The notes under the pieces: model-generated
The model's database searches: none
Told to the model about the DNA's origin: nothing
Seen by the model: the letters and a program-made list of their open reading frames with translations, nothing else
In this document: positions 39,443-49,408 of the stretch, in pieces
Position numbering within the stretch: the first letter of the stretch is position 1
How the letters are laid out: the number at the start of each line of letters is the position of its first letter
Position numbers and translations under genes: made by a program
Origin: a virus
IMG/VR virus record: IMGVR_UViG_3300021197_001137
Coordinates: 1-61,953 of that record
Strand: one strand, 5' to 3'
Length of the DNA stretch: 61,953 bases

Positions 39443-41655
39443 TGTACGAGCAAACTTTATATAAGATAATAACCCCCATTAAAAAAAACACGCTAACTAG
39501 ATTAAATAAAGCAAAAAAATGGAGGTATGGCTACAACAAAGAACACGATGTTGTTGTAATAAGCAAGACTGGACAAATAGGCGATATATATAATATACAA
39601 AATTTAAAAATAGCGTTGCCTAAGGAACCGGCTAAAATAGATAAGTCACAAGATAAATGGACAGCAGAAGAATATCCTAAAGAACTAAAACAAATACAAA
39701 GCGTTTTTGATTGGCGAGATTATCCTGATGACTTCAAAGAAAAATGGGAACCATATATAGATGAACAATTTAAACGCAGAGAAGAAGGCCATTGGTTCAA
39801 TAATAAGAATGTGGCTACTTACATTACTGGTACTCACTTTATGTACCTGCAGCACTCCAAAATTGATGTTGGGAAGCCAGACTTTAGGGAAGCAAACAGA
39901 TTATTCTTTATATTCTGGGAGGCTTGCAAAGCAGACTCACGATCTTACGGAATGTGCTATCTTAAAAACCGTCGTTCAGGATTTTCATTTATGTCTTCAG
40001 CAGAGACCGTTAATTTGGCGACAATTACTTCAGATGCACGGTACGGTATCTTGTCTAAGTCTGGAGCCGATGCTAAGAAAATGTTCACAGATAAGGTCGT
40101 CCCTATATCTGTCAACTACCCGTTCTTTTTCAAACCCATCCAGGACGGTATGGACAGGCCCAAAACCGAACTTGCCTATAGAATACCCGCCAGTAGACTC
40201 ACTAGAAAATCCATACAAAATAAACAAGATCAGGAATTATTGGAGGGGCTCGACACCACGATCGACTGGAAGAACACAGGTGATAACTCCTACGACGGCG
40301 AGAAGCTTAAACTCCTCGTCCACGATGAATCGGGTAAATGGGAAAGGCCCGACAACATCCTCAACAACTGGAGGGTTACGAAAACAACGTTAAGATTAGG
40401 AGCTAGAATTATTGGTAAGTGTATGATGGGATCAACATCAAACGCTTTAGATAAGGGTGGCGAAAACTTTAAAAAACTATATAATGATTCTGATGTTTCC
40501 AAAAGAAATAGAAATGGACAAACAAAGTCAGGACTCTATTCTTTGTTCATTCCTATGGAGTGGAATTACGAAGGATTCATTGACTCTTTTGGGATGCCTG
40601 TCTTCAACACCCCATCAGAACATCGCGAGGACCCTCATGGAGACGTTATTGACGTCGGAGTAATAGAACATTGGAATAACGAAGCAGAAGGATTAAAAGG
40701 CGACCAAGACGCTTTAAACGAGTTTTACAGGCAGTTTCCACGTACAGAGGAGCACGCTTTTAGAGATGAAACGAAAAACAGCATATTTAACTTAGTAAAA
40801 ATATACGAACAAATAGATTATAATGAAGATTTGCGTAATACCTCTGTTATAACCACCGGTAGTTTTTCTTGGCAAAACGGTATAAAAGATAGTAGGGTTA
40901 AATTTACGCCGAATCCAAACGGTAGGTTTAAAGTGAGCTGGATTCCATCAGATAGCGTTCAAAATAATCAGATTGTAAAGAACGGAAGAAAATTTCCTGG
41001 AAATGAGCACATAGGTGCTTTTGGTTGTGATAGTTACGATATATCAGGCACAACAGACGGTAGAGGATCTAAAGGAGCTTTGCATGGTTTAACTAAGTTT
41101 AGTTTAGAGGATCATCCGCCGAATGCATTTTTTTTAGAATATGTAGCTAGGCCTCAAACTGCGGAGATGTTTTTTGAGGATGTGCTGATGGCATGTGTAT
41201 TTTACGGAATGCCTTTGCTTTGCGAAAACAATAAACCTAGATTACTTTATTATTTAAAAAGAAGAGGCTATAGAGGCTATTCAATGAATAGACCTGATAA
41301 AATATGGAATAAATTATCTGTAGCGGAAAAAGAAATTGGTGGTATACCAAATTCAAGCGAGGACATTAAACAAGCGCACGCCGCTGCTATTGAGTCTTAT
41401 ATAGATCAATATGTAGGCGTAAAATCAGACGGGCAATACGGTAATATGTATTTTAATGATACGTTGAACGATTGGGCTAAGTTTGATATAAACAAAAGAA
41501 CAAAATTTGATGCAGCTATAAGTTCAGGGTTAGCCATAATGGCTTGTAATAAAAATTTATATAAACCTGTTCCTCAAATGCAAAAAAGAAAGTTAAATTT
41601 AAAAATAGCTAAATACACCAACAGCGGTGCATTTTCGAAATTAATAGAAAAATAA
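39442..41655 (+). CDS. terL: Terminase large subunit
   Basis: 737 residues, crAss-like/flavobacterial podovirus type. ATPase part: a divergent P-loop near YLKNRRSGFSFMSS, Walker B LKLLVHDESG (D-E), coupling segment CMMGSTSNALDKGGENF. Nuclease part: AFGCDSYDISGTTDGRGSKG and later FDAAISSGLAIM near the C-terminus. It packages DNA into proheads through the portal encoded next. A stretch at about 40080-40385, covering Walker B, uses C-ending codons far more than the rest of the gene, suggesting a recombinant patch. Confidence 0.9.
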   Translation: MYEQTLYKIITPIKKNTLTRLNKAKKWRYGYNKEHDVVVISKTGQIGDIYNIQNLKIALPKEPAKIDKSQDKWTAEEYPKELKQIQSVFDWRDYPDDFKEKWEPYIDEQFKRREEGHWFNNKNVATYITGTHFMYLQHSKIDVGKPDFREANRLFFIFWEACKADSRSYGMCYLKNRRSGFSFMSSAETVNLATITSDARYGILSKSGADAKKMFTDKVVPISVNYPFFFKPIQDGMDRPKTELAYRIPASRLTRKSIQNKQDQELLEGLDTTIDWKNTGDNSYDGEKLKLLVHDESGKWERPDNILNNWRVTKTTLRLGARIIGKCMMGSTSNALDKGGENFKKLYNDSDVSKRNRNGQTKSGLYSLFIPMEWNYEGFIDSFGMPVFNTPSEHREDPHGDVIDVGVIEHWNNEAEGLKGDQDALNEFYRQFPRTEEHAFRDETKNSIFNLVKIYEQIDYNEDLRNTSVITTGSFSWQNGIKDSRVKFTPNPNGRFKVSWIPSDSVQNNQIVKNGRKFPGNEHIGAFGCDSYDISGTTDGRGSKGALHGLTKFSLEDHPPNAFFLEYVARPQTAEMFFEDVLMACVFYGMPLLCENNKPRLLYYLKRRGYRGYSMNRPDKIWNKLSVAEKEIGGIPNSSEDIKQAHAAAIESYIDQYVGVKSDGQYGNMYFNDTLNDWAKFDINKRTKFDAAISSGLAIMACNKNLYKPVPQMQKRKLNLKIAKYTNSGAFSKLIEK

Positions 41656-41659
41656 ATAT

Positions 41660-44086
41660 ATGGCTGAGTCAGTTGTAAAATCTTATTTTCCGAGTCAAAT
41701 AGCGAGCGATGAAGAAAAAATGTCATTAGAATATGGCAAGAAAATCGGGCGTGCTATCGAAAGCGAGTGGTTCTCTTCGGATAACGGTATTGGTAGATTT
41801 AGAAGCAATCAAAATACATTTCATAATTTAAGATTGTATGCAAGAGGGGAACAAGGTGTTCAAAAATATAAAGATGAGTTATCTATAAACGGAGACCTAT
41901 CTTATTTAAACTTAGATTGGAAACCAGTTCCTGTGATTCCAAAGTTTGTAGATATAGTTGTAAACGGAATATCTGAAAGAACATTTGATGTTAAAGCATA
42001 TTCGCAAGATCCTTTTGGAGTAGAAAAACGTACTAAGTACATGGAGTCTCTTATTAGAGACATGGAAACTAAAGACTTAAACGAATTCGTAAGAAAGGAA
42101 TTTGGTGTAAATCTTTTTGAGAATGCGCCAGAGGTTGTGCCTAAAAATCAAGAAGAGTTAGAGGTACATATGCAACTTACATATAAGCAGCAGGTTGAAA
42201 TAGCAGAAGAGCAAGCTATCAATGTATTACTTGAAGGAAACAAATATGATTTAACTAAGCGCAGATGTAATTACGATCTTACTACAATAGGCATTGCCTC
42301 AGTTAAAAATACATTTAGTAAATCAGAAGGCGTAGTAATAGACTACGTTGATCCTGTAAATTTAGTTTGGTCATATACTGATTCACCTTATTTTGATGAT
42401 ATTTATTATGTGGGTGAAGTTAAAAGTGTACATATAAATGAACTTAAAAAGCAATTTCCTTATTTAACAAATGAAGATTTAGGACAGTTATCGCAACAAT
42501 CATATAAGGCTAATGGGTTTTATGATAGAACGTTGACAAATGATAATGAGGATGACGCTAATACCGTGCAAGTTTTATACTTTAATTATAAAACATATAC
42601 TAATGAAGTATATAAAGTAAAGGAGTTAGCAACAGGAGCATCTAAAATTATACCCAAAGATGATCAGTTTAACCCCCCTGAAAAAATAATGCAAGAGCAT
42701 AAGATTGAAAAAATATCTCAATCCTTAGAAGTATTATATGAGGGCGTTAAAGTTTTGGGTGGTAGAATGCTTAAATGGGAGTTGGCAACTAATATGATTC
42801 GTCCTAAAAGCGATTATACTAAAGTAAAAATGAACTATAGTATTGTTGCCCCTAGAATGTATAAAGGGCGTATTGAGAGTTTAGTTAGTAGAATAACTGG
42901 CTTTGCAGATATGATTCAGCTTACTCATTTAAAATTACAGCAAGTAATGTCAAGAATGGTACCCGATGGGGTTTATCTTGATGCTGACGGGCTAGCTGAA
43001 ATTGATTTAGGTAACGGTACAAACTATAATCCGCAAGAAGCTTTAAACATGTTTTTCCAAACGGGATCAGTAATTGGTAGATCATTTACCCAAGAAGGTG
43101 ATATGAATCCAGGCAAGGTTCCTATACAAGAAATACAATCTGGATCTGGAGGAGCAAAGTTGCAAAGTTTAATAGGTACTTACAATTATTATTTACAGAT
43201 GATAAGAGATGTTACCGGGTTAAATGAAGCTAGAGACGGCAGTACTCCCGACAGCAGAGCGCTAGTAGGTGTACAAAAAATGGCAGCTGCGAATAGTAAT
43301 ACGGCAACTAGACATATATTAAACGGAGGTTTGTTTTTAACAGCGGATCTTTGTGAAGGTCTTTCTTTAAGGATTTCAGATATAATAGAGTATTCTCCAA
43401 CAAGAGAGGCTTTTATTCATAAAATAGGAAATCAAAATGTAGCGGTTCTTCAAGAGATGGGGGATTTATATTTATATGATTTTGGTATTTTTATACAGCT
43501 ATCCCCAGATGAAGAAGAAAAGCAAATGCTTGAAAACAATATTCAAGTCGCTGTGCAAGCTGGACTAATTGATCTATCTGACGCTATAGATTTAAGAGAG
43601 ATTAAAAACCTCAAACTTGCAAATCAATTGCTAAAAATACGCAGAGATCAAAAACAAAAGAAAGATCAAAAGATACAGCAAGAAAATATTCAAGCGCAAG
43701 CGCAGGCTAATGCTCAAGCGCAACAGGTGGCAGCTCAAGCTGAAGTACAGAAGAGCCAAGCTTTAACAGAACAAAAAATAGGCTTAGAGCAAGCAAAAGC
43801 ACAAATAGATACTCAAAAATTAATGCAGGAAGCTGCTCTTAAAAAAGAGCTAATGCAATTAGAGTTTCAAATGAATATGCAACTTAAAGGCTTAGAGGTC
43901 TCTGGAAGAAAGTCTGAGATACAGGAAAAAGAAGATAGAAAAGATGACCGAACAAAAATACAAGCAACACAGCAAAGTGAATTAATAAATCAAAGAAAAA
44001 ACGATTTACCGCCTAAAAATTTCGAATCCAGTGGAAACGATATACTTAGCGGAGATTTCGACTTAGGTTCTTTCGACCCTAAGTAA
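41660..44086 (+). CDS. Portal protein
   Basis: 808 residues. Body features: YARGEQGVQKYKDELSINGD, LNLDWKPVPVIPKFVDIVVN, a conserved KRRCNYDLTTIGIASVKNTF segment, IDYVDPVNLVWSYTDSPYFD, and VTGLNEARDGSTPDSRALVG. The C-terminus (about 670-800) is a long Gln/Ala-rich coiled coil (QAQAQANAQAQQVAAQAEVQ), as in crAss-like portals. Follows terL by 4 bases; forms the dodecameric packaging and ejection ring. Confidence 0.87.
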   Translation: MAESVVKSYFPSQIASDEEKMSLEYGKKIGRAIESEWFSSDNGIGRFRSNQNTFHNLRLYARGEQGVQKYKDELSINGDLSYLNLDWKPVPVIPKFVDIVVNGISERTFDVKAYSQDPFGVEKRTKYMESLIRDMETKDLNEFVRKEFGVNLFENAPEVVPKNQEELEVHMQLTYKQQVEIAEEQAINVLLEGNKYDLTKRRCNYDLTTIGIASVKNTFSKSEGVVIDYVDPVNLVWSYTDSPYFDDIYYVGEVKSVHINELKKQFPYLTNEDLGQLSQQSYKANGFYDRTLTNDNEDDANTVQVLYFNYKTYTNEVYKVKELATGASKIIPKDDQFNPPEKIMQEHKIEKISQSLEVLYEGVKVLGGRMLKWELATNMIRPKSDYTKVKMNYSIVAPRMYKGRIESLVSRITGFADMIQLTHLKLQQVMSRMVPDGVYLDADGLAEIDLGNGTNYNPQEALNMFFQTGSVIGRSFTQEGDMNPGKVPIQEIQSGSGGAKLQSLIGTYNYYLQMIRDVTGLNEARDGSTPDSRALVGVQKMAAANSNTATRHILNGGLFLTADLCEGLSLRISDIIEYSPTREAFIHKIGNQNVAVLQEMGDLYLYDFGIFIQLSPDEEEKQMLENNIQVAVQAGLIDLSDAIDLREIKNLKLANQLLKIRRDQKQKKDQKIQQENIQAQAQANAQAQQVAAQAEVQKSQALTEQKIGLEQAKAQIDTQKLMQEAALKKELMQLEFQMNMQLKGLEVSGRKSEIQEKEDRKDDRTKIQATQQSELINQRKNDLPPKNFESSGNDILSGDFDLGSFDPK

Positions 44087-44118
44087 TAATAATAGTAATA
44101 ATTATATAATATTTTATC

Positions 44119-45303
44119 ATGTCAGAACAAGTAGAAAACCAAACTGCTACTGAAGAAGTAGTAGAACAAAAACAGGATAGCCCTATGTCTGTTGACGATG
44201 GGGTCATTAAGGTTAATTTATCCGAATTAAACAAGCCACAAGAGGATGCCATTCCAGAACAAGAAGCAAATGCAGGCGATGTTCCTGTCGAGCAACCCGA
44301 AGACAAGGGAAGTAGCGAAGAAGTGGTTGAAGAAATACCACAACAACAAGAGCCCGTTCAAAATGAAGAGCAACCCGTTTTACAAGAAATAACTAACGAA
44401 GAGGTTGAAGAGCAAGTTGAAGAGCTTACTGAGCAGGTTGAACAAGCTATAGTCGAGTCGGACGCTGGTATTGAATTACCAGAAAATATTCAAAAAGTTG
44501 TAGACTTTATGAATGAAACCGGCGGTAGTTTACAGGACTACGTTAAGTTAAATACTAATTATTCAGAACTAAGCGAATCACAATTACTTAGAGAATACTA
44601 CGAAACCACAAGACCTCATCTAGATTCAGAAGAAATAAGCTTTCTAATGGAAGATAACTTTTCCTATGACGAAGAGATAGATGAAGAAAGGATGGTTAGA
44701 AAAAAGAAAATAGCTTACAAAGAAGAATTAGCAAAAGCTAAAAGCCATTTAGATGGTTTAAAAAGTAAGTATTACGAAGAAATAAAAGCAGGATCGAGAT
44801 TAAATCCTGAACAAAAAAAAGCGGTTGAATTTTTTGATCGCTATAAAAAAGAAAACGAAGAAGCAATTAAGGTAGCTGAAGAGCAGGCTTCTACATTTAA
44901 TACTCAAACCAAAAAATTATTTTCAGAGAACTTCAAAGGTTTTGATTTTTCAGTCGGAGATAAAAAATTTAGGTACAATGTTAATGATGTAGAGACTGTA
45001 CGCAATACTCAAAGCGACATTAATAATTTTGTCAAGAAGTTCTTGAATGATAAAAATGAAATGTCAGATGCTGGAGGGTATCACAAGTCTTTATTTACCG
45101 CCATGAACGCTGATAAGATTGCAAATCACTTTTACGAGCAAGGCAAAGCCGATGCTATGAAAGAATCTGTTTCGAAAGCCAAGAACATTGATATGAGTCC
45201 GAGAGGGGCTCATGAAGAAGTCACTGCTCCTAATGGCTGGAAAGTAAGATCTGTATCAGGTGGAAAAACAGCCGCTTCGTTTAAAATTAGAAAACGAAAA
45301 TAA
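44119..45303 (+). CDS. Capsid scaffold/prohead protein
   Basis: 394 residues. The N-terminal 130 residues are Glu/Gln/Val-rich and disordered (EEVVEEIPQQQEPVQNEEQP), then a helical body (LAKAKSHLDGLKSKYYEEIK) and a basic C-terminus (AASFKIRKRK) likely to bind capsid protein. Position between portal and major capsid protein is the usual place for a scaffold. No protease motif seen. Confidence 0.72.
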   Translation: MSEQVENQTATEEVVEQKQDSPMSVDDGVIKVNLSELNKPQEDAIPEQEANAGDVPVEQPEDKGSSEEVVEEIPQQQEPVQNEEQPVLQEITNEEVEEQVEELTEQVEQAIVESDAGIELPENIQKVVDFMNETGGSLQDYVKLNTNYSELSESQLLREYYETTRPHLDSEEISFLMEDNFSYDEEIDEERMVRKKKIAYKEELAKAKSHLDGLKSKYYEEIKAGSRLNPEQKKAVEFFDRYKKENEEAIKVAEEQASTFNTQTKKLFSENFKGFDFSVGDKKFRYNVNDVETVRNTQSDINNFVKKFLNDKNEMSDAGGYHKSLFTAMNADKIANHFYEQGKADAMKESVSKAKNIDMSPRGAHEEVTAPNGWKVRSVSGGKTAASFKIRKRK

Positions 45304-45325
45304 TAACCATTAAAAAAATAATAAA

Positions 45326-46756
45326 ATGGCAGGATCATTTACGGGTAGCGCAGGAGCATTAGCTCACTTAACGCCACGCCCAACACAAACTTTGTTTAAT
45401 GATAATTACTTATCATTAGATGACATGAAATTTACACAACAGTTCTTACCAGAAGTGTATGAAAAAGAAGTGGAGAGATACGGAAATCGTACTATCTCTG
45501 GATTCTTAAGAATGGTAGGAGCAGAAATGCCTATGGCTTCTGATACAGTAGTATGGTCTGAACAAGGACGTTTGCATATTGCTTACGATGACGTAGAGGT
45601 TACAACTACAACTGTAGTTATACCAGCAGGAGCAAATGCTACTAACAAAAACCTTATTGGAGCTGGAGCTACAATAGCAGTTTCTAATGAAGCTGGTACT
45701 GTAGTAGAAAAGGCTTATGTTAAAAAAGTAGTTGTAGCAGGAACTGGAGTTGCAACTTTAACGGTAGCAGGTTACAAAGGAAACTTAACACCGGTAGCTG
45801 CAGGAAAAGGAAAAGTATTTGTATACGGTTCTGAATATGGAAAAGGTTCTGCTAACGCGGGAACTTCTGTAGACGCTGCTTTTGAGCAATTTAATAACAA
45901 GCCAATTATCCTTAGAGATAAGTACAATGTAAACGGTTCTGACACCGCTCAAATCGGGTGGGTAGAAGTAACTACTGAAATTGGAACATCAGGGTATTTA
46001 TGGTATTTGAAATCAGAGCACGAAGCTCGAATCCGTTTTGAAGACCAATTAGAAATGGCAATGATTGAAGCTGAAAAAGCAACTGTAACAATCAACACTG
46101 ACCCAATTAATGAATTTGGAGGTGGTAATGTTATATCAGGTTCTGACGGACTTTTTGCTGCTATTGAGGCAAGAGGATTAGTTTATGAAGGAGCTGATTT
46201 TGACGGAACAGCTGCTGGAGAGGGTATTACAGAATTTGATACTATTTTAGCGGAGCTTGATAAGCAAGGAGCTATTGAAGAGAATATGATGTTCTTAGAT
46301 AGGGGTACTGCTTTGAGTATCGACAACATGTTAGCTGCACAAAATTCTTACGGAGCAAATGGTACATCTTATGGTGTATTTGAGAACTCTGAAGATATGG
46401 CACTTAACTTAGGATTTTCTGGTTTCAGACGTGGATCTTACGATTTCTACAAAACAGACTGGAAATACTTAAACGACGCTACAACTCGTGGTTTAGTTGG
46501 GGATATCGAAGGTGTTATTGTTCCTGCTGGAACTTCAACAGTTTACGACCAAATGCTAGGACAGAATATTTCAAGACCTTTCTTACACATTCGCTACAGA
46601 GCTTCTGAAGCTGATGATCGTAGATTAAAATCTTGGATTACTGGATCAGTAGGAGGAAACTACACTAGTGACGAAGACGCAATGAACGTACATTTCTTAT
46701 CAGAAAGATGTTTATGTGTGCAAGCCGCTAACAACTTTGTATTATTGAAAAAATAG
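45326..46756 (+). CDS. Major capsid protein
   Basis: 476 residues, crAss-like/HK97-type. MAGSFTGSAGALAHLTPRPT then FNDNYLSLDDMKFTQQFLPE, EKEVERYGNRTISGFLRMVG, a central Gly/Val-rich insertion domain (about 90-200) and a C-terminal FLSERCLCVQAANNFVLLKK. Follows the scaffold, precedes a strong hairpin. More C-ending codons and fewer rare ones than neighbours, consistent with high expression. Confidence 0.88.
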   Translation: MAGSFTGSAGALAHLTPRPTQTLFNDNYLSLDDMKFTQQFLPEVYEKEVERYGNRTISGFLRMVGAEMPMASDTVVWSEQGRLHIAYDDVEVTTTTVVIPAGANATNKNLIGAGATIAVSNEAGTVVEKAYVKKVVVAGTGVATLTVAGYKGNLTPVAAGKGKVFVYGSEYGKGSANAGTSVDAAFEQFNNKPIILRDKYNVNGSDTAQIGWVEVTTEIGTSGYLWYLKSEHEARIRFEDQLEMAMIEAEKATVTINTDPINEFGGGNVISGSDGLFAAIEARGLVYEGADFDGTAAGEGITEFDTILAELDKQGAIEENMMFLDRGTALSIDNMLAAQNSYGANGTSYGVFENSEDMALNLGFSGFRRGSYDFYKTDWKYLNDATTRGLVGDIEGVIVPAGTSTVYDQMLGQNISRPFLHIRYRASEADDRRLKSWITGSVGGNYTSDEDAMNVHFLSERCLCVQAANNFVLLKK

Positions 46757-46776
46757 TACTAAATTAATGTAATCGT

Positions 46777-46801
46777 TACCCTCGTTTTATTAACGGGGGT
46801 A
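46777..46801 (+). terminator. Hairpin after the major capsid gene
   Basis: A 10-bp stem TACCCTCGTT / AACGGGGGTA (one T-G pair) with loop TTATT, ending 45 bases past the capsid stop and followed by a T-rich stretch (CTTTACTTTTATAA). Likely a terminator or mRNA-stabilising 3' structure. Confidence 0.7.
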
Positions 46802-46838
46802 GCCTTTACTTTTATAAATTATTTAATTATATTATATC

Positions 46839-47678
46839 ATGGCTAAAAAAGCTAAAGAAGCAGAAACACCTATTGAGGTTGCACCTCAGCCAATTGCTAA
46901 AAAAGAAGCAATTAAAAAACAAATTATAGAAGCACCAAAGAAACCTGTGTTTGAGTTTAAGGACAGGGTTTATGTGCTAAAAGGAGACAAGCACCCTATA
47001 GTGTATTCAATGCAATCCAAACATTCTTCAAGAAAGCCTTTGCTTTATTTTGATAAAGAACTTGGTTTTCAAAGAGAATTAAGATATGCAACTAATCAAA
47101 AATCACCTTTTGCCGACGAACAAAAAGGTAATGCTACATTAGGCAGAATAGTTTTTAGGGATGGCACTTTAACCGTACCTAAAGAAAATGTAATACTTCA
47201 AAAATTTCTTTCAATATATCATCCAAACAAAGACGTTAAATACTATGAGCATGACCCTGTGTCTATATCAGAAAACGAAATTGATTGGATTGAGTTGGAA
47301 TTGCAGGCTTTAACAGCTGCTAAAGCAATGTCCACTGAAGAAGCTGAAGCTATACTAAGGGTTGAAATTGGAAGTAAAGTCTCTGGGCTTTCTTCAAGTG
47401 AACTTAAGAGAGATCTTATGATATTTGCAAAAAGAAATCCAACTTTATTTATAAATTTAGCAACTGATGACAACGTGCATTTAAGAAACGTTGGAGCTAA
47501 AGCAGTAGAAGCTAAAATTATAACCTTATCCCCTGATCAAAGAACATTTACTTATGGGGAAACAAATAGAAAATTAATGACTGTTCCTTTTGATGAACAT
47601 CCATATTCAGCGTTAGCTGCGTATTTTAAGACAGATGAAGGTATGGAAGTTTACAAAGTTATAGTAAATAAAATTTAG
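46839..47678 (+). CDS. Capsid-associated structural protein (279 aa)
   Basis: A Lys/Ala/Glu-rich tail (MAKKAKEAETPIEVAPQPIA) then FEFKDRVYVLKGDKHPIVYS, FDKELGFQRELRYATNQKSP, GRIVFRDGTLTVPKENVILQ and a C-terminal helical domain (LKRDLMIFAKRNPTLFINLA). crAss-like phages have a similar gene after the capsid gene (head or capsid auxiliary). Role inferred from location. Confidence 0.65.
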   Translation: MAKKAKEAETPIEVAPQPIAKKEAIKKQIIEAPKKPVFEFKDRVYVLKGDKHPIVYSMQSKHSSRKPLLYFDKELGFQRELRYATNQKSPFADEQKGNATLGRIVFRDGTLTVPKENVILQKFLSIYHPNKDVKYYEHDPVSISENEIDWIELELQALTAAKAMSTEEAEAILRVEIGSKVSGLSSSELKRDLMIFAKRNPTLFINLATDDNVHLRNVGAKAVEAKIITLSPDQRTFTYGETNRKLMTVPFDEHPYSALAAYFKTDEGMEVYKVIVNKI

Positions 47679-47693
47679 TAAGTTACTTTATAG

Positions 47694-47724
47694 TAGTTAA
47701 GCTGCTTTAAAGGTGGCTTAACTA
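47694..47724 (+). terminator. Hairpin between capsid-auxiliary and connector genes
   Basis: Stem TAGTTAAGCTGC / GTGGCTTAACTA (12 bp including T-G and G-T pairs) with loop TTTAAAG, followed by a short A/T run. Candidate terminator or processing hairpin. Confidence 0.6.
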
Positions 47725-47746
47725 TTATAAATTAAAAACACATCAC

Positions 47747-48508
47747 ATGGCTGTAAGCATAAACACTGTTTATCAAAGAGTATTAGGAATACTCAACAAA
47801 GAGCAACGAGGGTATGTTACGCCTCAAGAGTTTAATTTATTTGCAAATCAAGCGCAAATGGATTTATTTGAGCAATACTTTTATGATATTAATCAATTCG
47901 GGAGAGTACCAGGAAATTCTACAGAATTTTCCGATATGCTTAGGTTGCTTAATGAAAAAATAGCATTGTTTGAAACTAAAGCAGTTTTAAATTATCAAGC
48001 TGGAACCGACGGGTTTTTTACATTGCCTTCAAACCTATATAGACTTGGCACAATTATATATGCTAATTCTACTACTAGAAATATATTAGATCCTACCCTG
48101 GGGCCTAATACGCCTGTTACAACAACAGAAGATGTAATAGCGGAACGTATAAATCCTAATGAGTTCCTGTACATAAATTCTTCCCCATTAACAAAACCTA
48201 AAAATGTACGCCCTATATACACGGCGGACGATAGAGGCGTTAAAGTATACGGTGACCAAGAAATACAATCTGGAGTTAGCGCTACATATATAAAGCAGCC
48301 ATCTCCGGTAACTTGGGGCTATCAAATAGTATTTAATGAACCTTTATATGACGTTAATACTACCACTAATTTTGAGTTGCACCCTTCAGAGGAAACTGAG
48401 TTAGTTATAAAAATATTAGAAATGTCTGGAATACTTATAAAAGATCTTAATCTATATCAAGTATTTGACAAAGAAGAACAGGAAACTATTCAACAACAAA
48501 AATCTTAA
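47747..48508 (+). CDS. Head-tail connector/ring protein (253 aa)
   Basis: MAVSINTVYQRVLGILNKEQ then RGYVTPQEFNLFANQAQMDL and FEQYFYDINQFGR, a start I recognise in crAss-like and flavobacterial podoviruses downstream of the capsid gene. The rest is beta-rich (FFTLPSNLYRLGTIIYANST) with a helical C-terminus. Likely a ring of the head-tail interface; assignment by similarity of layout. Confidence 0.68.
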   Translation: MAVSINTVYQRVLGILNKEQRGYVTPQEFNLFANQAQMDLFEQYFYDINQFGRVPGNSTEFSDMLRLLNEKIALFETKAVLNYQAGTDGFFTLPSNLYRLGTIIYANSTTRNILDPTLGPNTPVTTTEDVIAERINPNEFLYINSSPLTKPKNVRPIYTADDRGVKVYGDQEIQSGVSATYIKQPSPVTWGYQIVFNEPLYDVNTTTNFELHPSEETELVIKILEMSGILIKDLNLYQVFDKEEQETIQQQKS

Positions 48509-48511
48509 TAC

Positions 48512-49405
48512 ATGGGCTTAATAACAGAAAACAACGAGCAATATTACTTAGGCCCGGACGGACAATGGAACAGTTGGGATGAAAATTATGGTAATTACCA
48601 ATTTATAACAATAAAAGATATTATAAATAATTTTATGATTTCTTATGTAGGTGAGGATAAGATTATACCTAAATTAAAAAGAACCGACGTTGTGTTTCAT
48701 GCAATGCGTGGAATACAAGAATTTAGCTTTGATATATTGCCTTCAATTAAATCGCAAGAGATCGAATTAGGGCCAACCTTAGGCATGGTTTTGCCTCAAG
48801 ACTACGTTAACTATGTAAAACTAACCTGGACTGATTCTAACGGCTTAGAACACGTTATATATCCAGCTATAAATACCTCTAATCCTATACCTATACTACA
48901 GGACGATCGTTTTCAGTATTTATTTGACGAGCAAAACAGACAATTGCTTTTAGCGGAAGATTCTGAAACACAAAAAAGATTTCAAGATAAAACACATAAA
49001 GGCGACGGTATAGGGGAAACACACAGACCAAGTTTTGGAAGAAGATATGGTCTTACTCCGTCCAACGCCCAGTCAAATGGGGTATTTTATATAGATCAAG
49101 TTTCAGGTATTATATATTTTGACTCTAGTCTTTGCAATAAAATTATTACTTTAAAATATATTTCAGACGGGTTAGATTGTAAAGACGAGGATATGACTTT
49201 GCATAAGTTTGCAGAGGAAGCGATGTATAAGCACATAGCTCATTCAGTTTTATCTACTCGTTCTAATGTACCAGAGTATTTAGTAGCTAGGTTTAAAAAA
49301 GAAAAAGCCGCGGCTAAAAGAAATGCAAAATTAAGATTATCAAATATAAAAATAGAAGAAATTGCTCAAGTCATGCGCAATAAATCCAAGCAAATAAAAC
49401 ATTAA
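48512..49405 (+). CDS. Tail-tube/connector protein, T7 gp11-like position (297 aa)
   Basis: FITIKDIINNFMISYVGEDK and RTDVVFHAMRGIQEFSFDIL form a helical start common to podovirus 'tail tubular protein A'-type connectors, followed by beta segments (LGMVLPQDYVNYVKLTWTDS) and a basic C-terminus (RFKKEKAAAKRNAKLRLSNI). Lies 3 bases after the ring protein and 3 before the large tail protein. Family assignment by layout. Confidence 0.7.
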   Translation: MGLITENNEQYYLGPDGQWNSWDENYGNYQFITIKDIINNFMISYVGEDKIIPKLKRTDVVFHAMRGIQEFSFDILPSIKSQEIELGPTLGMVLPQDYVNYVKLTWTDSNGLEHVIYPAINTSNPIPILQDDRFQYLFDEQNRQLLLAEDSETQKRFQDKTHKGDGIGETHRPSFGRRYGLTPSNAQSNGVFYIDQVSGIIYFDSSLCNKIITLKYISDGLDCKDEDMTLHKFAEEAMYKHIAHSVLSTRSNVPEYLVARFKKEKAAAKRNAKLRLSNIKIEEIAQVMRNKSKQIKH

Positions 49406-49408
49406 CAC

